From NCBI GenBank assembly GCA_036924285.1, contig JAYKYS010000014.1, forward strand, positions 11,346,001 through 11,410,000: a stretch of 64,000 nt of DNA, written 5' to 3'. The DNA is from Asterella californica. Lineage: Eukaryota; Streptophyta; Marchantiopsida; Marchantiales; Aytoniaceae. The position numbers were made by a program, and so were the translations under genes. The notes beneath the pieces were generated by a model, which worked only from the letters and a program-made list of their open reading frames with translations, had not been told where the DNA came from and searched no databases. Below, in pieces: positions 11,178 through 23,363 of this stretch. Within the stretch, counting starts at the first letter, position 1. Each line of letters begins with the position of its first letter.

Positions 11178-12013
11178 TCATAATGCCTCTACTAACTCCA
11201 ACAGCTCTTCTTTCTCTTGTCGTTGGAGCTCAACTACAGCTTGTGAATCCCGAACAATACCTTCCAAGCTCAGTTTAATCTCTTCTGATCTTTCGACCAG
11301 TGCCACTATCCGATGATGTAAACGCTCCACCTCAACAAGCTCTGCAGTATTATCCAATGTAGACATTTCACTTTCTACCGAAGGATAGAATGTTACACTA
11401 TCCATGGCAGTGGCAAGATCTTCTATCGCGTCTTCGAACTCGTCTGGCTCTTGTATCTTATGTTTCACGTCGAACACTGTAAATCGATTCTGCTTCGTGT
11501 TCAAGCCTATTTTGAAACGCCATTTCTTCTTGCAAACAGCGTTGAAAAGTCTATCTTGCTCATCCGAGTATAGCTTTTCAAACTCTTCTGCAGTCATCCT
11601 TAATAGTTTCTCTCCAATACTACACACAAAATAGCTATTGGTAATGCTGTCTCCGGACGATCACTTACATTATAATCAATCAATCCTAAATGAAATCAAT
11701 ATTGTCTTCTATTTCCTCTCTGACCACAAGCATGCCAAGTCTTCCTACTGTCCGGCTGCGATTGACTGAAATATAGCACCTTCTTAGTCGAGCTTGACGA
11801 AGTTTGCGCAGGTTCTACCACTTGCTTGAAACACCTTGGGAAATTACAAGCCACATACGATACAGAACTCCACTTCCGATTTTTTATTATCCGCTGAATA
11901 GAAGCAACCACCCACATGCAGGGCATGTTATTGATACACTCTTCAAGTTCTGTCAACGAACACATTGAAGCTATGATGACAGACGCAGCTATTCCAAATG
12001 ATTCTAGGTGCAC
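11178..12013 (-). pseudogene. RPA1-C-like ssDNA-binding protein gene, element A, broken
   Basis: Read on the minus strand from 12013. The first part has CNFPRCFKQVVE and WHACGQ, the spaced cysteines of the zinc ribbon in the C-terminal OB domain of replication protein A large subunit. The frame continues past an in-frame TGA (11696-11698, where CGA for Arg would fit) into HLGLIDYNVSD, then shifts by one near 11628 to CSIGEKLLRMTAEEFEKL, the usual 'gxxLLxxtAxEf' region of this fold. A coiled-coil-like acidic tail follows (VERLHHRIVALVERSEEIKL). Homologues bind single-stranded DNA; here the gene lies convergent to the MULE transposase, as in elements B and C. Two breaks make it a pseudogene. 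Confidence 0.65.
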
Positions 12014-12215
12014 CTCTACTCAAACTCTCAAGCTCTCCCGTCTGTGATTCAATGGTTCTAAATGATTCGAGGTGCATCTCTACTCAAGCTCTCAAGCTCT
12101 CCCGCCTTCGATTTTGATTCGAGGTGCAACTCTACTCAAGCTCTCAAGCTCTCCCACCTTCGATTCTGATTTGAGGTGCACCTCTACTCAAGCTCTTCCG
12201 TCTTCGATCCAGACA
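12000..12215 (-). repeat. Tandem repeat, about 52 bp x 4, upstream of RPA-like gene A
   Basis: Four diverged units begin ATTC.AGGTGCA and continue CTCTACTCAAGCTCTCAAG, at about 12000, 12065, 12117 and 12168. They sit immediately 5' of the minus-strand RPA-like gene, where its promoter or leader would be, and before the right TIR. Confidence 0.8.
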
Positions 12216-12488
12216 AGATTGCTACTCTGGAGCCTCGAATCACTGCCGACTACACTGGCTCACTACACTGTCATAAAAGATTCAAGCACATTTTGATGAC
12301 ACCTCACATCCATGATTTCCACGTGAACACCTGCTTTTTGTCTCTCGCCTTTCCAAAGATTGCACTCCCGTATTCAATCGCTCTTCACTGCACTGTTCTA
12401 ACATTCACTTCTTATTACAGTTCTCGTGCCCGTGTCCGCGTAGTCGCTCTCCAACTGCAATTCAGCCTAAACCGTAACAGCCTAGAAT

Positions 12489-12593
12489 CGAAACCGTCCA
12501 CAGCTGGTTCTGGAACTGAGGAAGACATTTTCAACTTTAGGGGACTTAGGAGGATCGACAGTTGGTTTGGGGGACTGAGGAAGAAGAGTTCTG
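12489..12593 (-). repeat. Right terminal inverted repeat of MULE A
   Basis: Reverse complement of 2535-2640 with scattered substitutions. It is followed at once by TAGTCATCCC, the same bases that precede the left end. Confidence 0.85.
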
Positions 12594-12603
12594 TAGTCAT
12601 CCC

Positions 12604-14856
12604 AGTAGACGACATCTTGTGGGCATGCCGCTAGAAGAAACTGAAATGATCCTCTTTTACAACCGACCAGACACAAGAAGAGTAGGAGACTGGTTTCGGG
12701 TTCCCTTTCATTCTAGTCTGTCGACAGCCTTAGGAATGGATTCTCTTCCGCACTCCTCACTTTAGGGAAGATGCTAAATTATCTGAATCCATCACATCCA
12801 GAAACGTTGAACGGCCGCCCCAAAGAGTGTACAGATTACCATTGCTCGAAAGATGAAACATGTTCTGTCATCAGTTTTGTGAACTGAGGGTTTGTCAACA
12901 CAAGGTTCAAACTAGAAAGGCGGTTCATAAGAATTAGAACTAACGGAATGTGTTGGGAGGCCAAGGCAGGAGGCACCACGTGTCGTTCTCAGTCCCCGTT
13001 GGTGACCTGAGAACAGTTTATCATGGAAAGCTCAGTAGACTGTATCGATCAAAGGTTCGTTCCTTGAGATGTTGAGAGACTGTTTCTCTGGAAACTGGAA
13101 CCCAACGTCCTTACTGGAAAGTTGAAACTGGCGTAAAGTCAAACACAAAAACAGTGTTAGAAGAAGGGGATCTTTTCAACCGTGTGTGGTGGGCTCGTGT
13201 TCACGGACGATCACCGGGCAGATCCGGTTCTAGCCCCGACTGGAGCCCGGCGTTCAATACCGCGTTCTGAGCTTCCACCCCGCTAGGTCTAGATTAATAA
13301 CGCTCTGACTTTGGGGTTGAAAAGGTCCGTCGGCATCGTGCGCAATCTTCTCATGAGATGTCAGGTCAGAGTGGTCCCGTTGGGCTTCCTCCTGGCACGA
13401 CTGATTTTCAACTTTTAGTCATTTCCTTGACGAGATTTGCGCGTTAAAAACAATTGTCCTACAGCCGCTGCAGGCGATCGAGGTCTATAATAAGCTGGCT
13501 AAAGATTTACGAATGGCTGCTCGAAATTTGAAATTGGGGTTTTATTCCTCTTCTCGTCTGACTGTGAACTGCAACTCCCGTCACAGTACCGAACGTTGCT
13601 TTTAGTCCAATGAGAAGGCGGATATGTTCCCCAGTGGTAAGTTTGCCCATTGTGGATCTCCATACGGAAGTTAATCATCTTCATCAATAAGGTGCGTTTG
13701 AGCAGAAGCAAAATGAGATCCGTCAGTGTGATTCGTTCATACCTAAATGATTGCTTCTAGTGATGACGGAGACGCTTTGCTTTGGAAAACGTTTGCGTTA
13801 AAGGAACGGGAGGCGGTCGGACACCGCTAGGATAGGAAGAGCAAGCGCCACGCCAACTCACGATTGCATTTACAGGCGGGATCGCCGGGCACGAAGACGG
13901 CCAGCCTCCGCTGAGGGCGCGGTAAAAATGTAGTGGGATCTTCCACGTCGAGACGCCACGCATCTACGAACTGACTTACTCCAGTAATTCTACTTCTCCT
14001 GAGTCCTTACTCAGCGCCACCGACGTCACCGTCGTGGACGGGTGAAACGTAGTAAACGGGAAGGCGAGCGGGCAAACGGGCGGGCAAACGGGCGGGCGGA
14101 CGGGCAGCAGGGCAGGTACTGCCGGGCCGGAAGGCACCGGAACGGCGACGCAGTTGGCCCTCGTTCGCTAGCAGGTCAGATGTGCAATCGGAGAGTCCAT
14201 GAGACTCACTTCCAATCGCCCATTTCTTCCATTGCAGCTCGCAGTTCTGCACTGCACTGCATCCTCTGATACACATCAGAGGCCCAAGGCGAAGGAAGGT
14301 GAGAAGGGGGAAGGCAGGGCGAACAAGGAAGGCCAGAGAAGGAACCTAGCAAGCTCCCGACATTACTCCACTTTCTCCAAGTACTTGTTCTATCCCACTC
14401 CTGCTGCTCTTTCAGAGACCATTGTCTTCGATCTTATGAGTTGTTGCTGTGAACTTGTGAGTTGGCGTGCACGGATCGGGGAATACAGAGAGGTAGACAC
14501 GGATCGAGGTGAAGGTTTGGTGCATTGACTGTAGAGATTGTGTGTTGCACAGTTGTGGAATGTGATGGTTTGTCGAGACAGGTTTTAGATCTGGCATTGG
14601 AAGAGTAAAGTAGGCATTGTGCTTTCGTACTCTGTTTTGATCCAGTTTTGATCTGCTGTCTTGCATCTGATCCCTGCCGTGTCGGCCGCAGATTCCACGC
14701 CGTGGAGATTTTGTGCGGCTAAAAGCAGCAGCTGATGAACTAGTCGTCTCCTCGCTCAGTCTGATCCCGTACTTAGGCCTGAAAATTCGAGCAACAGAGT
14801 GGACTAAGGTAGCTGGGCTTTGAAGTTCATAGTGTAGGTCGAGACAGAAGCTTACG
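12604..14856 (+). promoter_or_regulatory. Upstream region and probable 5' UTR of RHM
   Basis: No convincing coding frame. It contains a G-box-like CCACGTGT at 12976-12983 and a G/C-rich imperfect repeat of GGGCAAACGGGCGG type at 14055-14115. The stretch from about 14.2 kb to the RHM start is pyrimidine-patched and likely contains the transcribed leader, though no TATA box or start site could be fixed. Confidence 0.4.
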
Positions 14857-17049
14857 ATGGGGGAAGCAGTTCCAGCAACCTATACTCCCAAGAATATCCT
14901 GATTACAGGTGCAGCGGGTTTCATTGCTTCACATGTAGCTAATCGGCTTGTGCGTAACTATCCGCAATACAAAATTGTTGTGCTGGACAAGCTCGATTAC
15001 TGCTCCAATCTGAGGAATCTGAACCCATCGAGGGCATCGAAGAACTTCAAGTTCGTCAAAGGTGATATTGGCAGTGCCGATCTTGTGAATTACCTGCTGA
15101 TCACTGAGGGCATTGATACTATCATGCACTTCGCTGCACAGACACATGTCGATAATTCGTTTGGAAACAGTTTTGAGTTCACCAAGAACAACATCTACGG
15201 CACGCACGTGCTCCTTGAAGCGTGTAAGGTGACAGGAGTCATCCGTCGTTTCATCCACGTTAGTACTGATGAAGTGTACGGGGAGACGGAGGCAGACGCC
15301 ATCGTAGGAAACCACGAGGCATCACAGTTATTGCCTACAAATCCCTACTCTGCCACCAAGGCTGGTGCAGAAATGCTCGTCATGGCCTATGGGCGCTCCT
15401 ACGGCCTTCCATTTATCACCACCCGTGGAAACAATGTCTACGGACCCAATCAATTTCCCGAGAAGCTGATTCCCAAGTTCATGCTTTTGGCTATGCAAGG
15501 GAAAGTTCTTCCTATCCATGGTGATGGTAACAATGTGAGGAGTTACTTGTACTGTGAGGATGTGGCTGAAGCCTTTGAGGTCGTACTTCACAAAGGTGAG
15601 ATTGGTCATGTCTACAACATTGGAACTAAGAAGGAGAGAAGGGTGCTGGATGTAGCTAGAGATGTGTGCAATCTGTTCAACATCAATGCAGATGATGTTA
15701 TTCAGTTCGTTGAGAACAGACCGTTCAATGATCAGAGATACTTCTTGGACGATGCAAAGCTGAAGGATTTAGGATGGTCCGAGCGAACTCCATGGGTTGA
15801 AGGGTTGAAGAAGACTATGCAGTGGTACATCTCCAACCCCGACTGGTGGGGAGATGTCTCTGGTGCCCTTGTGCCCCATCCGAGAATGCTCCACATTGCA
15901 GGCGACGTGAAGTTTAACAAGGAAGAAGAAGAGAAAGTTAAGAGCAACGGCAATGAATCTGTCGCTATCAAGTCGACCCCGCCGAGCGGGATGGTTGTTC
16001 CCACTCCCAAAGCTGCAGCCCCCCTGAAGCCCGATTACAAGTTCTTGATTTACGGCCGAACTGGATGGATCGGAGGCCTGCTCGGAGAGCTGTGCACCGA
16101 GCAGGGCATTGAGTTCGTGTACGGAAGCGGTCGTCTCGAGAACAGAGCCGATTTGGAGGCTGACATCGCCAGTGCCAAGCCTACTCATGTGTTCAACGCA
16201 GCAGGTGTCACCGGACGCCCCAATGTTGACTGGTGTGAGAGTCACAAGGCCGAGACTATCCGAGCGAACGTTGTTGGCACCTTGACGCTAGCTGATGTTA
16301 CCAAGCAGCACGGTCTGTTGCTAATGAACTTTGCTACCGGATGCATTTTTGAGTACGACGAAGCTCATCCAGAGGGAAGCGGGATTGGATTCAAGGAGGA
16401 AGATACGCCGAACTTTACTGGGTCTTTCTACTCCAAAACAAAAGCCATGGTACATTCTTTTTCCCATGCTTTGTTACACCTCCGGATGCTGTGGCCATTG
16501 TCTGACAATGGAAGTTGTTTTCGTGAGGGAAGCTTCTTATGCAACGCACAGGTGTGCTATTACTCATAACTTTGATCTGTGGTAAACTTTCAGGTCGAAG
16601 AGCTTCTGAAGAATTACGAGAATGTGTGCACACTCCGAGTACGGATGCCCATCACCTCCGACTTGAAGACCCCCCGTAACTTTATCACCAAGATCACGCG
16701 TTACGAGAAGGTTGTTAACATTCCGAACAGTATGACAGTTCTTGATGAACTTCTTCCCATCTCAATCGAAATGGCAAAGAGGAACTTGAAGGGGATCTGG
16801 AACTTTACCAACCCAGGAGTTGTGAGCCACAACGAAATCCTGGAGATGTACAAGGAGTACATCGATCCGTCTTTCAAGTACTCCAACTTTACCCTCGAGG
16901 AGCAGGCTAAGGTGATCATTGCTCCCAGGAGTAACAACGAATTGGATGCCTCAAAACTGAAAAAGGAGTTCTCTGATATGCTTTCGATCAAGGAATCCTT
17001 GATCAAGTATGTTTTCGAGCCCAATAGGCAGACACCTCTTAGAAATTGA
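14857..17049 (+). CDS. RHM: UDP-L-rhamnose synthase (trifunctional RHM)
   Basis: Two exons, 14857-16449 and 16594-17049, joined in phase 0 across a 144 bp gt-ag intron, give 682 residues, the normal family length. The enzyme converts UDP-glucose to UDP-rhamnose in the cytosol for pectin, flavonoid and glycoprotein glycosylation. The N-terminal 4,6-dehydratase half has the NAD-binding GAAGFIA (18-24), STDEVYGE and YxxxK (Y164, K168). The C-terminal epimerase/reductase half has the NADP-type GRTGWIGG (400-407) and a second YxxxK (Y525, K529). A lysine/glutamate-rich linker separates the halves at about 352-390. The start is the first ATG in frame, five residues before conserved sequence. All catalytic motifs are intact. 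Confidence 0.97.
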
Positions 17050-18480
17050 GCCCGGCCCTTGAGAGTTGTTAGACTTCGAGGTTTTGTTTGGATGCCAAGC
17101 GTTAGCTAAAGCGCTTGGATCAACAAACAAATAATTTTTTTAACCTTCTGTCGAATACCTTCATACATAAAGTCGTCCACATTCTTTTGCTGGGTAGGTA
17201 CCCCAGTTAGCATATATTTGTTTGACTCTGACATAGTTCTCGTTCCTATTTCAGTGTCGGTCTTGCCTTCACTATGCCTGTTCGAGGCTGTTCTGACTCT
17301 TGTTTGTCTGGAAGAGGGACTCCTCCAACGATATCTTCTCTTTTGCCTAAAACAAATCACGAACACTTATAAAATGCCTAACAGTTACATAGCTCGCAAC
17401 TGCATCTGCAAAAGGGCTTGCGAATGTTCAGAGTGCACTGCGCGCTCTTTGGTGCACAATTGACAGTGTGGAAACGTGCCCGACCTCGGATCATATTACT
17501 TTGTAGACCTTTTCGCTTCGTGATCCTTCGAAACTGAGAAGCTTTACCAGTTAGGAATGTCACTAGTGACGCACGGCGTTTGATCAGTTCATCAACCTCA
17601 CTGCTTGCCTAAATTGTATTGTTTAGATTTCGCTTGAAATGCGTATAGTATTCACTTACATGGGAGCACGATGTGAATATGTGTGAATCCACTAACATCT
17701 AGATAGACATAGGTTGAATAGGGGGTCTCAAACCATAGCCCGTCATGTTGAAAACGGAAATAGCGTTCGTAGATGTAGCTTGCTTATGTTAAGTTGTAAG
17801 AGAAAATTACGGCAGTTTTGAATGGAGTCTGTAAACGAGTTTATGTGTGTGAGGGTTTTTATGGCCCTCCTCGGAACTTGAACTGAAATGGTCATAAACT
17901 GTTTAGTTAAGAGGTACCCTGTAACGTTTACATCGGCTTGCGAATTACAGAAACTGACGTCCATAGTTACGACTGAAATTTGAGTTACGACTAAACCTTG
18001 TGATCGATTACCTGGACGAATATTCTGTGAATCAGGAGAAAGCGCCGTAGAAGTTCGTCAGTTTCAGGACAATCATTCAGGACAATCAATGACAAGCCTG
18101 GTCGGCAGACTCACCTAGTCCTAGTCAGATGATCCATACCCTGGAGTATGGCTCATGCTTACAGTAAGGGTCTCTAAATCGTCTCTAAATCAATTACTTA
18201 TGTTGAACCTTGATAACTAGACGTCAGTACGTCATTAACGACGGACCCAGTTTGACCCCGCGTTATGGGAATGAATTGTATCTACAACGTTCATCTTCTT
18301 TCCGGTCAGGTCGTCGGTAACGTGAGGAAAGCATAGGCCGACCTTCGGAGAGGTCTCCAGATAGCATCTGCAATCTAACGAGTTTTGTACAGAGAAAGTT
18401 CTATCCAATTAAGAATCGGCTAGGTAGATCAAACGGCACAAGGTATCCACTCGGCCCTTCCCATCTGACTTAAGCACGTG
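17050..18480. other. RHM 3' flank and intergenic DNA
   Basis: I see no gene. The first few hundred bases probably include the RHM 3' UTR (AT-rich stretch at 17120-17150). Short open frames on both strands have no recognisable sequence. Confidence 0.4.
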
Positions 18481-18481
18481 T

Positions 18482-18643
18482 AGCCCACCAGTTACCAGTT
18501 ATGGCAGCGTGCTAGCTAGCTCCGGGAACTTGGCTTCAGTTCAAACTGTGGACGAAGAAATTAAACATAATACAAGCAATCTCGCAAAGTCTCTTGAAGA
18601 CAAGCTAAAGAAAATCATCTCAGCTTGGGACACTGCGAACAAG
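18482..18643 (+). other. Possible orphan coding exon
   Basis: An open stretch reads about 50 residues with a helical, charged ending (VDEEIKHNTSN...LEDKLKKIISAWDTANK) and stops at a good donor site, AAG|gtaagc. No in-frame ATG lies within it. I do not recognise the family. It could be the first or an internal exon of a small gene convergent with RPS9, or a remnant. Confidence 0.3.
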
Positions 18644-18855
18644 GTAAGCTCAAATCAGATATCTATTCAAAATCTCCCAGCTAACAACTGCATGTATTCG
18701 TGCGGCTGCAAAATTAACGTAAGTTCCATAGTCCCTTGTTTCCATTGCTCTCGAACAACCAAAAACGATTTATCTTGGTGCTACGACATGCGTTACGCAA
18801 TGCGTGGAACAGTAGAAGAGAAAACAATTTCTCATGTAACACTGAGTGCTAGAAC

Positions 18856-19802
<947 letters not shown>

Positions 19803-19806
19803 CACG

Positions 19807-19911
19807 CCTCGCCTCGAAATTCACCTTGCGGAATTCAACTTGACTACTCCACGCGCGCTACCGCTCGAAGCTCGAGGTCAGAAAGAAGCAAACCCCCTCC
19901 CCTGGGTGGAC
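19807..19911 (-). repeat. RPS9 proximal 5' region, first copy of a 105 bp direct repeat
   Basis: It starts a few bases upstream of the RPS9 start codon and shares CGCCTCGAA, TTCACCTTGCGGAAT, CTCCACGCG, TCGAAGCTCGAGGT and AGAAAGAAGCA.ACCCC with 20580-20683. It is probably leader or core promoter of RPS9. Confidence 0.8.
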
Positions 19912-20004
19912 AAGTCGTTCTTGAAAGTTCGCTACCCGACAACACCCGTCATTGTCGGAAGGTTTTCCTCTTGTCATATATACACGTCATCGTAGAGTCA
20001 CCGC

Positions 20005-20101
20005 GTACAAAACCCTTACGAAGGAGAGGGGGAGTTCACATGGTCGACGCGCAGTACAAAACCCTTACGAAGGAGAGAGGGAGTTCACATAGTCGACGTT
20101 G
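20005..20101. repeat. Two tandem 49 bp units in the RPS9 upstream region
   Basis: Units 20005-20053 and 20054-20101 share GTACAAAACCCTTACGAAGG and GAGTTCACAT.GTCGACG. AAACCCTT resembles the telo-box (AAACCCTA) common in plant ribosomal protein promoters, differing at its end. Confidence 0.85.
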
Positions 20102-20579
20102 GTAGTGAGTGTACTGAGAACGATGTGTCCCTTCAGAGAGATCGCAAGGAGCACGGATAGTGCATGGTTTTTCGGAAATTGATAGGATTTCGGTGTTCGA
20201 CTTGACATCATTCGGCGGTGAAATGGATTGCTTTGCAGAAGGAATTGGAGGCGGTAAAAGAAGGCCGCCAAGATGGGGCTCGCCTAGCTGAATTTCCCAC
20301 GCCCTGCACCAGACGAGCAACGCCGCCGGCTGGGAAAAATATCTGAAAATATCTGAATGAGATTTCACGAGCTCACTTCTCGGTCGATGTCCAGAGTGCG
20401 TAAGGAGAGAGTAGGGACGATTGCACAACCTGCTGTTTAGAATTTTATCAGCGAAAAGGGATCGACCCGTATCGACCGGCCCGATTGGTATGCACGAGTT
20501 TCTCTTCACGTCACTGATCTTTACGTAAGGTTATACATTTCGTTCTATCGACGTCATGCAACTTAACCTCTTGTCGCGC

Positions 20580-20683
20580 GTCGCCTCGAATTTCACCTTG
20601 CGGAATATAACTTGACGACTCCACGCGGGCTCCCTGTCGAAGCTCGAGGTGAGAAAGAAGCACACCCCTGCACTGGGTTACAG
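20580..20683 (-). repeat. Second copy of the RPS9 proximal region
   Basis: About 80-85 % like 19807-19911, in the same orientation and about 770 bp further upstream. No RPS9 coding exon accompanies it, so only the promoter or leader was duplicated or the attached gene copy has been lost. Confidence 0.8.
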
Positions 20684-21457
20684 GCTTTTTACCTGGATGT
20701 TCCCGGTTCCGATCGTTTTACTGGTCAGCGACAATTGGCAGGTTTCTCTTGTCTGCATTCTAGAAAGGTCACGGTACTGGGGTTGTGAACATCTGAAGGA
20801 AATTTTCTCATCGGTCCATGTAGAGGACATTTTTGGTTCGAGTTGAATCGTGGGAATGATTACCGTGCGGATGCATAGAAGAGTGGGAGTTACCAAGCGA
20901 GGTAGGTGGTCCTCTTGGAGTCGATTGAGCTTTCACTGCACTTAGAACTAACCGTGCACGCACAATGCAGAAAGTTGCATTCTTCCGCATATCCTGAACG
21001 CAAGTCTTTGCAGAAGGGGAGACTCTTTCATTTTATTTTCTGAAAGCAAACTTCCAGGTTTAAATTTTGTAATGGAGCCAGCTGCATCACTAGGTGAGCC
21101 TGGTAGAGAGATTGTGTTCTTCAGTTACACGTCCAGAGCAGAACTTTCGTTCAAAACAGTATAGTTTTGCTGAGTTGAAGGTACAGGAAGGTACTCTCAG
21201 TTTTTCACAGGAGTGTAGCATAAAGCTCCCGGTTATTCAATATCCGCATCTCTAATGTGGTTCATGTTTCACGAATGTAATGATCGGAAGACATACTTGT
21301 CCTGGAGTAAGGACCTACACAGATATAACAGATTCGTGGAGTGGGTGAGCTGCCACGATCATTTTCCACACTTATTCTCATCTCTGGTTTGTTGACGGTA
21401 TTCTGTGAGAAGCTTCTCAAGTTTGACATGAGGTTGTGTATAGACTAGCGCCTGCGT
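20684..21457. other. Intergenic or decayed SCPL 5' part
   Basis: No conserved serine carboxypeptidase sequence (such as the oxyanion-hole GGPG or the GESYGG motif) was found here, although the remnant downstream implies the 5' exons once lay on this side. Short open frames are not informative. Confidence 0.35.
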
Positions 21458-21469
21458 ATGTCTGCCCAG

Positions 21470-22225
21470 AACTTCTACAGTCTTCTGGATAATGAACCAG
21501 ACGCAGAGGAGTTGTCATATTCTTCAGATGGGGTTCATTTGAGCGGTCGTCTTCTGAGAAAACTGCACCTGCTCCTCTGGAAGTTCTTGTCAATATCGAG
21601 AGGAGCTCGATATTTCCTGAATCCGTCATATAGGTTTACGTTCTTCGATCCAGACTTTCCAGGGGCGAAGGCACTTCGGATCAAAGACAATTGAGAGATT
21701 GAAGTTGGGACTTACCTTGAGTAGCTGCGTTTAATACGGACACATGCTGATTTTAATCACATGGCGTGCTTTCAGTTGAAGGTCACCGTTTGCACCAATG
21801 TTGTCGCAGTTGGGGAATCTTCAAGTGCAGTGTTTGGGGAGATGTTAGGCGACTTGATGTTACCCAGAATTGACCAGGTAATACTGTGGTGGGGGTTACA
21901 GAATATCCAAGCTCTTAAACTCCCGGAATATCCTGGCTATTACATCTATTAACTGATAGAGGGGACTTTTAGACTGCCTCCTTCTTTTGGTCTTCACTTC
22001 AGGTGTATTTTCATAGTGAGCATGAAGGGTATTGGCCAGAGGGACTTAGTCAAAAGTTGCTTCTGAAGTTCCAGATCAGGATGGGGAGCTAAACTCACTT
22101 TATAGCTTCAGTATACACATTCTTAACTAGGCATGTGCACCGAACTCCGGAACATTGTATTGTGTCGGGATCAGGTGGACGAGATGCTCACGTTCGGCGT
22201 CAAGGTGGTCCTCTATAGTGGTCAG
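21470..22225 (+). pseudogene. Serine carboxypeptidase-like (SCPL51/RISC type), partial
   Basis: Three pieces keep family order and splice borders: NFYSLLDNEP from 21470 (family: DFYNxLLD); 21776-21877, ending SSAVFGEML.DLMLPRIDQ before cag|gtaata (family: QSxxVFxxxxxDFMxPxI); and 22175-22225, VDEMLTFGVKVVLYSGQ with a clean ag...gt frame (family: VxxLLxxGVxVxVYxGQ). In active enzymes this region precedes the catalytic Asp of the Ser-Asp-His triad. The exon between pieces one and two, everything containing the Ser, and the C-terminal His region were not found. It is a truncated gene remnant, or a very diverged gene whose other exons I cannot see. Confidence 0.55.
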
Positions 22226-22431
22226 GTAAGCTTAAAGCTTTTTGTTAACTTGCGGTACACTCTAATTTAGGATCTTAGTCTACTCCCCGAAGAAAATTAT
22301 GCTTGTTAATTTCTCACAGTATAACGGGTGTTTCTTTCATTCTTGTATCGCTTGTGTTGTGCAACTGGCTTGGGTCCAAAGAAACCAAAAAGATCTGGAT
22401 TGTTTTGATTACTGTAGATCTTTAATTTCAG

Positions 22432-22600
22432 AGACGACAACTTTGCAGTAAAATTCCTTGACAAGCGTGAGACTGGACGTCGGGGTGACGACACGTTTCT
22501 CTTTTGTGAGAGAATGAACGAAACAGACCTCGATGACCCAATTCTTGTGAAGAATTTAGGATCCAAGCTGGTTCGTGCGTTTGATGTTAAGAGAATCTCT
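22432..22600 (+). other. Coding-like exon of unknown gene
   Basis: An open stretch of 56 codons between an acceptor-like ttttaatttcag|agac and a donor-like ctct|gtatcc. It begins DDNFAVKFLDKRETGRRG and ends NLGSKLVRAFDVKRI, with a balanced composition unlike shadow frames. I do not recognise it. It may belong to the decayed carboxypeptidase locus or to a separate gene. Confidence 0.3.
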
Positions 22601-23363
22601 GTATCCTGCTTTATTTTGCTCTTCCATATGCAGCTGTTAATTAAGTAATATTTGCACTAGTTCTCGATGTTCTCACTCTAACCATGTTAGAACTGGTGAG
22701 TAGGCGGACTTTGACACTAATCGTTTCAATATGTGGACATCTCTCTGCTTACACTCGTGGGTTTGGAACCGATTCCACGATTAGGTTGGATGGATGAGAC
22801 TTAGCTGAGTCCGTACGGTATTACATTGAAGCGGTTCTAGTTCTCGGCTGAGTGAGAATTTCTTACGGTTCGATCATTGTTTGGCTGCAGGTAGGAGAGA
22901 TTGGAGAGATTGGTGCGGCTTTGTTCACAAAATACATGATGAGATTGTTCCCATGACCAGCAGCCAGAATATTTGCAGACGTTAACAGAAGGGAACTTCA
23001 CTCTTCTTCGTGTTATGTACGAGCAATTCAATGGGACCGTTGAGTGAGGTAACCAAATATACCATTGACGTTTAGGGTTAAACTCACATGAGCTTTCTTT
23101 CGCATCAAGGGTGAGAACTGCGTATGGGTATGATGAGTTTTTCTGATTCTTCTTAGACGGTAGTATACCCCAGTTTCACTGACCATTTTGATAGTTTTCA
23201 ACAGCGTGGCCTCTATCTCCATTTCGCGTCGGTTATTTGCATGATTCCAGGATTTAGCTCGGAACTGATATTTCAAGGTTGGGAGAAAGAAAGTCAAACC
23301 AAAATCGATAAATTCAATCTCATGATGGACTCGATGACAGATAAAGGTAGTTGTCACAAAATC
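22601..23363. other. Intergenic, no assigned feature
   Basis: No family-level similarity was seen. Short open frames on both strands lack motifs. Confidence 0.35.

Larger units (their letters stand above)
2535..12593. mobile_element. MULE element A (Mutator-like transposon with RPA-like gene)
   Basis: Terminal inverted repeats of about 105 bp (2535-2640 and 12489-12593) share blocks such as CCAAACCAACTGTCGATC and AAGTTGAAAATGTCTTCCTC. The same 10 bases, TAGTCATCCC, lie directly outside both ends (2525-2534 and 12594-12603), giving a perfect 9-10 bp target duplication as made by MULE transposases. Inside are a plus-strand MULE transposase pseudogene, a nested foldback-like element and a minus-strand RPA1-C-like pseudogene. 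Without the nested insertion (about 3.9 kb) the element would be about 6.1 kb, close to elements B and C. Confidence 0.85.

Noticed and set aside
14929..16245. Minus-strand frames of 90-160 codons opposite RHM
   Set aside because: Shadows of the RHM coding sequence.
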